This document shows positions 56,311 to 64,000 of a DNA stretch of 64,000 nt, one piece after another; within the stretch, counting starts at the first letter, position 1, and each line of letters begins with the position of its first letter. Position numbers and translations under genes: made by a program. The notes under the pieces are model-generated. The model was given only the letters and a program-made list of their open reading frames with translations. It made no database searches and was not told where the DNA came from. The stretch is from Schistocerca nitens (taxonomy: Eukaryota; Arthropoda; Insecta; Orthoptera; Acrididae), in NCBI RefSeq assembly GCF_023898315.1, contig NC_064622.1, positions 349,537,234 to 349,601,233 of the forward strand, written 5' to 3'.

Positions 56311-56822
56311 TGCCGGTTTTTAGTGAAATGACTACAGGTTGATGAGTTAGATGTTTTATGCAGCATCAATGTGTGCAAGGAAATGGAATTCTCTGGTTGT
56401 CTCAAATCTGAATGAGTGAGTTTTGCACTCAGTTCTCTGTTCTTGAGCAAACAAAACTCTGGTCGCAACACAATGAAACATTTTCTGTCATCATTTCCTA
56501 CGCTACAAAAAGGTATAGACTATTCAGCTCACAAAGCACAACAAGCATATATTGACCAAAATCATGATAAAAAATCCTGTAGCCACATCTTAAGGCCAAT
56601 CCATGAATGAAATTTTAGACTCAGCAATGCAGTGAGTGAACTAAGAAATCTTCATGAGATATTAAATATATGAGCAGAATTGGGCTCAAGTCCAGACCTA
56701 GGGCTTTCCAGAGCACTGTCTAAATTTGTCACAATGTTACCTTGATTATGAAATTAATGCTAAATATTTCAGTACTAGTGTGACTTAATAGCGAAAGATT
56801 GAAAAATTTCCTATGTACTTAC

Positions 56823-56952
56823 TGCTATAGCTGACATCAGTTTTCTCCTTATCTACTGGTTGCCTGTAAATGGCGCAGTCTGAGCCACTCAGCTCGTTGC
56901 TATGTTTGATCACTACAAGAGGTTCCCATGTTATATAATTCAATAGCAGCAC
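56823..56952 (-). CDS. WRAP73: WRAP73 (WDR8) internal exon
   Basis: A 130-bp minus-strand exon lies between the acceptor TTTGTATCTGACAG and the donor AGCA|GTAAGT. It encodes 43 codons plus one base: VLLLNYITWEPLVVIKHSNE, then LSGSDCAIYRQPVDKEKTDV and SYS. Human WRAP73 at the equivalent point has VRILNHVTWK followed by a variable linker, so this is the end of one WD repeat and the start of the linker. It begins on a codon boundary, so the preceding exon should end in phase 0; I could not find it in 56953-64000, and it probably lies off the window. Confidence 0.8.
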
Positions 56953-57019
56953 CTGTCAGATACAAACCCACAAAAAAATTGCTATTTAGAATAAAAATGT
57001 AAAGTGTGGTGAACTATTA

Positions 57020-57870
57020 GGCTTTGCTTCTGCCATTTCTTCTCAAAGTTCAAGGCTTTATCGTGAAAACTTACAAAAAAAATATGATTCAAATTACTAG
57101 TCATGACTGGCAATTACTTCCTCCGATCTTTTGCGTAACACGTGAACCCTGTGGCAGAAGAACTGTGTGTCTTTTGAGGAGACCCATGAATCAATCCAAT
57201 TTTGCACTTTTTAATATGGCCAGAAGTGGTGATCAGCCGGTTTGTGTACCACTGAGAGAAAAAAGTGGCAGTCAGAGGAAGCATTGTCTGGAAAATATGG
57301 CAGGTGGGGTAGGATTTCCCATTCCAAATTTTCCATGTCTGTTTTGACAGGATGTACGACACGGGATCAAGAATTGTCATGCTGAAAAATTACCTTTTCA
57401 TGTCTATCACTTTCAGTGTTCAGCCCAAATGTATCAACTGCTTTCAATAACAATTTCCTGTGATTGTTTCTATTGGTTACAGTAGCTTCAAAAACCTCTC
57501 TTCCACCACCAAGCCTGTCTTTGATGCCAAAATGACCATTCTTGAAGTGTTGAAACCATTCTCTGCATGTTGTTTCACTAAAGTTGCCTCACCATAGGTT
57601 TTACCCAGCATTTTAGGAGCTTCAGCCAAAGATTTCTTCAAGTTAAAGCAGAAAATTAAAACTTCTCACAAATGAAGAGAACTGGGTTCTTAAAGTGACA
57701 TATGCAATTGAGAATAACTTTATGATGCAATCACAACTCGACTATTTTTATTAATGGTGGTATGTTTACAAATGCCTAAGCTTCCTGTATGACACTTACA
57801 ACTCACTGGTACCACCTGGACCATCATTCACCACTACTGCCATCTATTGTCAAAAGGCAGAAGCAAAGTT
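57020..57870 (-). mobile_element. Mariner-like element, internally deleted
   Basis: Inverted ends share CTTTGCTTCTGCC (from 57022, and complementary at 57856-57868). The minus strand carries an N-terminal part (SLAEAPKMLGKTYGEA, WFQHFKNGHFGIKDRLGGGR near 57560-57490) followed, after a degraded stretch with FQHDN near 57375, by the C-terminal part YFPDNASSDCHFFSQWYTNR-like sequence and CKIGLIHGSPQK (57300-57180). Part of the catalytic region is missing or scrambled. It lies in the intron upstream of exon 56823-56952. Confidence 0.7.
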
Positions 57871-58009
57871 ACAGACTAAGAAAAACATTAAATAGATAGG
57901 AGGGTTCCTCAAGCCAGACTCAAAAATGAGATCATCTCTATTATATGATTAGACCTGGTATAAAAGCTAGTTATCTCTTATCACAATGCAAATATTTACT
58001 ACTCAGTTG

Positions 58010-58200
58010 AAACCTTTGGTATCCCCTAACTACCATTCTTACACCAGAATTCCTACTTCAGCAAAACCTGTCCCAAGCATGTCCATTCACCAGATTTTTT
58101 GCTGACAAAACCTACAATATCAAAGGTTGAATCACACATGACAAAGTACACATTCCTTATCAATAAACCCAACACTCAGTAACTGCCATATATTCATTGC
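58010..58200 (+). pseudogene. Penelope pol fragment (cysteine cluster region)
   Basis: In shifting plus-strand frames the sequence reads QNLSQACPFTRFFADKTYN- and IKG-like pieces that align with the CxxCPxH cluster and the VYTIKG segment before the GIY-YIG domain at 45500-45590. Short and decayed. Confidence 0.45.
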
Positions 58201-59267
58201 TGTGTCTTATGCGTAATGAGTCTCCGAACTATTGAAAAGTTTTATCTTTTCACCCTCTGTACATGAACAGGCTTAACGTTTTGCTTGTGCGTATCCACTG
58301 CTCAGTACTTCTCCTGTGCAGTGAGTGGTTGTCTTTAGCCAGCAGCTGTCACTGCTGCCAGCAAACACAGATGTATGAAGGCCTCCTGTAGCCTTTCCCA
58401 TCCATTAGCCTTCAGTTACATGCATCCATATTGCTTCTCCACATAGTCTAATGACCCATATTCCCAATTGTATCAGATTATCATCTTTGCCTTTTCGTAT
58501 TCTTCAAATCCAGCAAAGAACTTTTTGGTCAATACACTACATTTTTAGTTGGCTATGTGACCGATCTACTCATTAAAATGACAAATTATGTCTTCCACTC
58601 AAGTCTGTTCCCTGATACACTTCTTCTCAAAGTAATTTGCCACAAATATCTCTCCATTGTCCTCAGTTATCAATTCTCACGTTCTTAAATGTTTTCACAC
58701 TGAAAGTCCATATATCACTGTCATAAGAAAACCTCTTCATATCCTTTCCTTTTTAGACATGTGTAGCTTAATTTTGGGAAACCAGTTTACTTTCTCCAAA
58801 AGCATTTTTACTCTTCAGTTTACTTTTATTCATATCCAGTCTGTCAGCTTCAACTCCCCTAAGTAAAAACACACACAAATGGGATCTATGAGAATTGTTA
58901 ATAGTACTATTTTCTTTTAAACATTTGTTGCATTTATTTAAATCTTAGTACTGATGCTCAGGTCTATTTTTAAACTTGTTCATTTTTTGTTAAAATTTAT
59001 CTGGCAACACAATGAGGAAAACAAAGGTGGTTCAACTACATTTCATCTCTATACATACAAATGGAAATACTCTGACTTGACTAACTGACTGACTTATCAT
59101 CACCTAGCCTAAACACTAAGGACATAAACTTAAATTTTGAGAGGGTGTTGATCTTATACTGCAGGCATCATTTAAGAAGGGACTTCTCAAAATCCCACCT
59201 CTAAGGAGCTGAAAAATGTTGTTATTAATGCAATTATGAAGTGAGAACTACGAAAATTTTGTGTTTA
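58201..59267. other. Unassigned spacer
   Basis: No coding or repeat was recognised with confidence. The plus-strand frame 58657-58866 has no domain. Confidence 0.35.
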
Positions 59268-59365
59268 TGAAAAGGAAAGTTGCCACTTATCATATAGCAG
59301 AGATGCTGAGTGCCAACTTTCCTTCTCATAATATTGTTGCATTCCATCCTGGATTTTCCATTGGT
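59268..59365. repeat. Miniature Penelope tail foldback
   Basis: Left half: ATGAAAAGGAAAGTTGCCAC and ATATAGCAGAGATGCTGAGTG. Right half: GCCAACTTTCCTTCTCATAATATTG followed by CATCCTGGATTTTCCATTGG (from about 59344). The GT-rich centre is missing, so the two arms almost touch: a collapsed version of the foldback at 26127-26558. Confidence 0.7.
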
Positions 59366-60682
59366 TGAAAATTGTGTTTGGTTTCTCTGCCAGAAATAAA
59401 TACCTGATTCAGCAGTTTTGAAAATTTAACCTCTTAGAGGGTGAAATGGTGGGTGAAAGTTTTCTTCGAAAATAAATCCACGTTAAAGAACTACTAAAAC
59501 ATTTTTAAAGCTACATCTATGAAAACTGGTGAAAATTGGTATTTGACTTTTTGGTAAGAAATAAAAAAAAAGTTTTTTAATGTTTTCAGAAATACAATCC
59601 CAAGGAAGTGAAATAGGGAACAAAAATTTTTATAAAAATATTTCATCATGAACGTTTTTACAGCTAAATGTGAGAAAATTTATATTTGGCTTCTAAAGTC
59701 TTTTCTAATCAGTTATTTTCTCTATTGCTTTTATTCTTCATCCTCTCCCTTCCCGCCCCCACCTCCCTTCTCCAATTCCACGGCCTCTTGTTTTCTACCT
59801 CTCACTGTGTTTTAGCTGGCACAATGGTTACCAATGTACTAGCTTCAGTGCCTACTCTCACTCTGATGCTTTCCCCTTTGTGCTCAAAGCATGTGGGTCC
59901 CTCTCATCCTAACCCTTTCTCATCCCCAAAATATTTCCAAAAGGTAGGACAGTGTCGTATACTTTCAGATGTGTCAGTTGACAATGCTAAATGTTCTGCC
60001 TCCTGAAGATTATTAGAAGCCAGAAATTCGTAGTTTTAATTTCATCAATACATTGATGACGATGATGATATTTTTGTTGTTTTAGTGGAACATTGGGGTT
60101 AAATATAAACAATGGTATTAGTAAAGGTGTATGTGTTATGTAACTTAGCACCACCATTTTGCTCAAGCAGACTATATGATTGCCACAATTTTTTTTTAAA
60201 TTGAATTTTTATGTTGTTTACAAACTGCAACATCTTCTAAGCTTTTCGTTCTGATTAAGGCCAATGGTCTTTACTAACAAGTTAATGTGTTAGGTATTTG
60301 ACATTTAGCATGTAAGAGAGAAAAAGTTTAGAAAAAATTTGAAATTATGTTTTAAGTTTGTCAGAAGTCACTAAGTGCTCTCATTATGATACCATGTATA
60401 AATGTATTCTGGGCAATTTATGTTACATTTTAAGCAATCGTATCTCCTGAACTATGTCTTGTACAATGATATAATTTTGCAGGTATATTCAGTGGTACAC
60501 GTAGTTACTGACTGCTAAAGTCTTGTGAATAGAGTTAGTTAGCAAAAAAGTTATAAATTAAAATGTCATGCTTGACACTGAAGTTTTACTGCAAGAACAG
60601 CAAAAATTTAAGGAGAAACATTTTTCCTACATCATTTTGTGGGAAGTGTCAGCAATAAAAAGTTTTGTAATGATTTGAAATT
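59366..60682. other. Spacer containing a dispersed repeat related to the next insertion site
   Basis: The plus-strand frame 59686-60006 is pyrimidine-rich at its start and shows no domain. At about 60340-60385, GAAATTATGTTTTAAGTTTG followed by CAGAAGTCACTAAGTGCTCT is similar to the reconstructed target of the Penelope insertion at 60696-63271. Confidence 0.45.
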
Positions 60683-60953
60683 ATGTTTAAAGTTGTGACT
60701 TCTGAAATTTTCCCAGCGTATTTCTTTTTCCAGTAATTTTCAGGTTTGCAGCCGGATCCCATCAACATTCTGCCACGATATTTCAGCCCAGAGACGTCCA
60801 GCTATTCTCAGGTGAGTAGACGAGCATGCAAATGGTACTGGCGGTTTATGGTGCATGCGTTAGGAGGTGACATGTGCAAGGCAGCCAAGATGTGTGTGCT
60901 GCCCTCAGTGGTTAAGTAACAACAAACTAATCGCTGAGTATTGACTGAGCTTG

Positions 60954-61497
60954 TCAATTCCGTTGTGACCGCATAATTTTAATAATAGGATTCCAATTTT
61001 TACCCAGCTGAAAGCCGTTATCACGATTCATTAAATTATCAGCAAGATGTATTTCCATGGATTCTTTAATTACAGAGTCCCAGAAGCTGGAAACGAATGC
61101 TAAAACTTTGGTATTATTGTATTCCATTGAATGTCCCATGGAAATGCAATGTTCTACCACTGCTGATTTTAAAGGTTGCTGCAGACGGGTGTGTCTCTTA
61201 TGTTTTATACAGCGTTCCTAGACTGTCCGTGACATGTGACCTACATATGCAGAGCAACACTCACATGGGATTTTATAAACACCCACCTTCCTCAATCGTA
61301 AATCGTCTTTAACGAATCCGACTAAGGCACTGCTCTCTGCTAGTGGACAGAAAATTATGTTAATATTATTCTTCCTAAGCAACCTGCCTATTTTAGAAGA
61401 CACAATCCCGGCATATAGAAGGAATATAGTAGATTTATAGTCATCATCAGTCTCCTCAGAGCATTGCTTCTTGCTATTATAATTGTGCATGGTCCTT
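60954..61497 (-). pseudogene. Penelope GIY-YIG domain, inverted arm copy
   Basis: On the minus strand the sequence reads DDDYKSTIFLLYAGIVSSKI, LLRKNNINIIFCPLAESSAL, VGVYKIPCECCSAYVG, then (after a frame change) HTRLQQPLKSAVVEHC and FQLGKNWNPIIKIMRSQRN up to the stop at 60954. VYKIPCxCxxAYVG is the GIY-YIG core. It is better preserved than the plus-strand copy, where AYVG is replaced by AYIQ. Confidence 0.8.
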
Positions 61498-61514
61498 GTG
61501 ACAAGGGAAGCCAC

Positions 61515-62996
61515 AACGAGAAGATATATAGTCAACTAAGTGACTCTATGTACCACAAAATTGATGAGGACCCAACGAGCTATATTTCCAGAAAAACTGT
61601 TACTCTTTCAAATGATAGTTCTTTATCTGAACAAGTTACCAAGAGGCTGAGACCACACAATGCTGTTCCACCAAGACTGTATGGCCTGCCCAAGATTCAC
61701 AAGGATGGCATTCCTCTATGACTGATAGTGAGTAATATTGGTGCCTCTACTTATTCGACAACAAATCATCTGGCCTCCTTACTCAAGCCGCATGTGCTTA
61801 AGTGCTGCCACCATATACGTCATTCCAAGGATTTTATCAATTGTTTGAAGACTGTTAAGCTAAGCAGCTCGGATTTACTAGTTAGCTTCGATGTGGTCTC
61901 ATTTTTACTGAAGTGCCTTTATTTGACTCACTACATCTTATTGGTAACTTGTTCAATGATGATTTTATGGCTTTTTTTTAACATGACAGTGTCACCATCG
62001 GGAGTCCCTTGTCCCCTGTGGTGGCCAATCTTTATATGGAAGATTCTGAGGAGAAAGCTCTTGAGTTTGCCGTCTTAAAGCCTACGGTTTTATGGGGTTA
62101 CATAGATGATACTTTTGTTGTATGGCCTCATGACAGACAAGAACTGGAAAAATTCCTCTGTCATTTAAACTCTTTACATGAGAACATCAAGTTTACAATG
62201 GAGATTGAGAAAGATGGGACTTTACCTTTTCTAAATGTGTTAGTACGCCCGAAGAATGATGGGTCTTTGGGACATTCGGTGCACAGAAAACCCTCACATA
62301 CAGATCTATATCTTCAGACACCCAGCTACCATCACCCTGCATTATCAGTATTTTAATTCATTAGGTGCAAGTAATATCGGATGCTGATAGCCTTCACAAA
62401 GAATTAGTGCATCTGGAGAAGGTTTTGAAAGAGAATGGCTACACTTCACACGAAATATGGAAGGCCATGCACAATTACAATTACAAGAAGAGAGGAGACT
62501 TGATGACGACTATAAATCTACTGTGTTTCTTCTATATGCCGTGAACATGTCTTTTAAAATAGGCGGATTGCTTAGGAAGAATAATATTAATGTCATCTTC
62601 CGTCCACCAGCAAAGAGCAGGGCTTTCGTCGGATCCGTTAAAGAAGATTTACAATCAAGGAAGGCGGGTGTTTATAAAATTCCCTGCAAGTGTGTTTTTG
62701 CATATATACAAACGATGACACAAATGGTTCAGGAATGCTGTGTAGAACACGAATGACACACCCATCTGCAGCAACCTTTAAAATCAGCAGTGGCAGAACA
62801 TTGCATTTCCATTGGACATTCAATGGAATACAATAATACCAAAATTTTAGCACCTGTTTCCAGCTTCTGGGACTCTGTAATTAAAGAATCCATGGAAATA
62901 CATCTTGCTGATAATTTAATGAATCTTGATAATGGCTTTCAGCTGGATAAAAATTGGAATCCTATTATTAAAATTATGCGGTCACAACGGAATTGA
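61515..62996 (+). pseudogene. Penelope pol: RT and GIY-YIG, frameshifted
   Basis: Pieces on the plus strand: PPRLYGLPKIHKDGIPL (to 61721, then TGA), VSNIGASTYSTTNHLASLLK (61728 on), SDLLVSFDVVSFL (about 61890), SPSGVPCPLWWP and SPVVANLYMEDSEEKAL (frame change near 62010), catalytic YIDDTFVVW (62099-62125, both aspartates present), FLCHLNSLHENIKFTMEIEK, PFLNVLVRPKNDGS, then VYKIPCKCVFAYIQ (about 62670-62710) and FQLDKNWNPIIKIMRSQRN ending at 62996. The N-terminal part is truncated at the junction with the inverted arm. At least three frame changes and one stop; dead. Confidence 0.8.
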
Positions 62997-63284
62997 CACG
63001 CTCAGTCGATACTCAGCGATTAGTTTGTTCTTACTTCACCACTGAGGGACGCACACGCAACTTGGGTGCCTCATGCATGTCACTTCCTAACACATGCACT
63101 GTAAACCACCAGTATGATTCGCATGTGCAGAATTCGCTATAAATACCATGACTGCATCAGTTCTCTTCAGTACTTCGTCTACTCACCTGAGGATGGCTGG
63201 ACGTCTCTGGGCTGAAATATCAGGACAGAATGTTGATGCAATCCGGCTGCAAACCCAAAAATTACTGGAAGATGTTTAAAGTTG

Positions 63285-64000
63285 GTTGGAAGCCACTAAG
63301 TGGTGTCATTCTCAAATATTGGATGAATATGGTCAGTGTAATTTACACGCTGTCAGTTACGTCGCTTTAAGACATATACGCAGCTTCCAACTGTAATACT
63401 TTTATTTTGTTAAACCTTTAATGTAAGATTACACCTGCTAATTGGTAGATCATAACAGCAGTTTATATATTTAAATTCAGTCAATAAGTATATGAAATAT
63501 TGAAAATCAAATTTCTGTTGCTCCTGGAAGCCATCAGACAGGCAACCTGCAACTGGCAGCATGAACCATGAGTTGGGTTAGTCTGTTAGTAATAATATAC
63601 ATACTTTTCTATGTTTATGAGCAAGATGAAATAGTTTTTCTCCTGAAGGTAAGTACTGGCCAGAAAATGTGTGTCAATTTTATAGTTTTCTTGAGTGCAT
63701 TTTCCTTTGAACATATTTAATAACAATCAAATCTAACTAACATATTTTGGTAATGTATAACTTATTGAAAAACGTTTGAGCTGTTGAATAATGTTCATAT
63801 TTTGAGCGCAAAAGGAAAATTATAAAATATTAATCATTCGCCACTTCCAAAACTCTCCTTCTCTCCTCCCTAAATTTTTAATATAATTATATTACTCCTT
63901 CATCCCTTTCCTATACCCATTTACTATGCCATTATTTTTTGTATTACAGTTTAAATTCTGAATAAATTTACTTTTATTCTGCCTATTTCCAAAGACCACG
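63285..64000. other. Unassigned AT-rich end of window
   Basis: The first bases (GTTGGAAGCCACTAAGTGGT) continue the repeat interrupted by the Penelope insertion. The remainder has no recognised coding. Upstream WRAP73 exons are expected beyond base 64000. Confidence 0.4.

Larger units (their letters stand above)
49541..56822 (-). other. WRAP73 intron filled with transposons
   Basis: This is the 7.3-kb interval between two WRAP73 exons on the minus strand. It contains a hAT copy split by a mariner (about 50110-54400), a LINE fragment (55142-56012) and a Penelope tail (56057-56310). Nearly all of these are on the opposite strand from the gene. The rest (49541-50100, 54400-55140, 56310-56822) shows nothing recognisable. 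Confidence 0.65.
60696..63271 (+). mobile_element. Penelope-like element as inverted structure with 13-bp duplication
   Basis: It is bounded by ATGTTTAAAGTTG at 60683-60695 and 63272-63284. The left arm (60696-61497) is the reverse complement of the right arm (62463-63271), about 0.8 kb each, covering the GIY-YIG end and the 3' UTR (GCTGGACGTCTCTGGGCTGA block). Between them lies the plus-strand RT region. This equals a 5'-truncated Penelope joined head-to-head with an inverted partial copy, a layout characteristic of these retroelements. Confidence 0.85.

Overview
Eukaryotic, intron-bearing, AT-rich DNA dominated by transposable elements. The tRNA-derived SINEs, the RTE-type LINE with a CAA-rich tail, the CR1/Jockey-group LINEs and the Penelope-like elements match repeat families I associate with grasshopper genomes (Orthoptera, probably Schistocerca). 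This species call is inference from repeat content, not a database match.

Host genes. The best supported one runs on the minus strand across the right half. Three exons (56823-56952, 49328-49540, 36149-36363) have consensus splice sites, agree in phase and encode the C-terminal WD40 part of WRAP73/WDR8. Their two introns (about 7.3 and 13 kb) are full of transposons, and the 5' exons must lie beyond base 64000. A second possible host exon of unknown identity lies on the plus strand at 18108-18190.

Left part (1-15.4 kb). This holds a SINE, a decayed minus-strand LINE (2150-3800), a 5'-truncated LINE with a long open reverse transcriptase frame (5263-7056) abutting a SINE, and a composite element at 8915-15401. 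The composite is a mariner-like transposon whose transposase was interrupted by a PIF/Harbinger element (10333-11403, TTA duplication) and by a full-length RTE retrotransposon (11438-14707, 11-bp duplication). Removing both restores the mariner reading frame at the junctions.

Centre (16.3-30.8 kb). A minus-strand LINE (18540-29770, with ORF1, endonuclease and RT) is split by a plus-strand RTE (about 19790-27172). The RTE is split in turn by a Penelope-like element carrying an intact Tc1 transposon (22050-24689), a non-autonomous hAT element (24986-26025) and a Penelope foldback (26127-26558). That is nesting up to four levels deep. A decayed mariner carrying its own SINE follows.

Right part (30.8-64 kb). 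Here lie a Ty3-like pol remnant, Penelope fragments and inverted tail pairs, an internally deleted mariner, several SINEs, a nearly open Penelope pol (44437-45903), a hAT copy split by a mariner, a LINE fragment, and a 2.6-kb inverted Penelope structure bounded by a 13-bp target duplication (60696-63271).

The most interesting recurring pattern is the Penelope-like element. It appears as inverted (foldback) copies joined by its 3' tail, and two of these structures have clear target-site duplications, so each was inserted as a unit. No prokaryotic operon, CRISPR array, rRNA or functional tRNA gene was seen.
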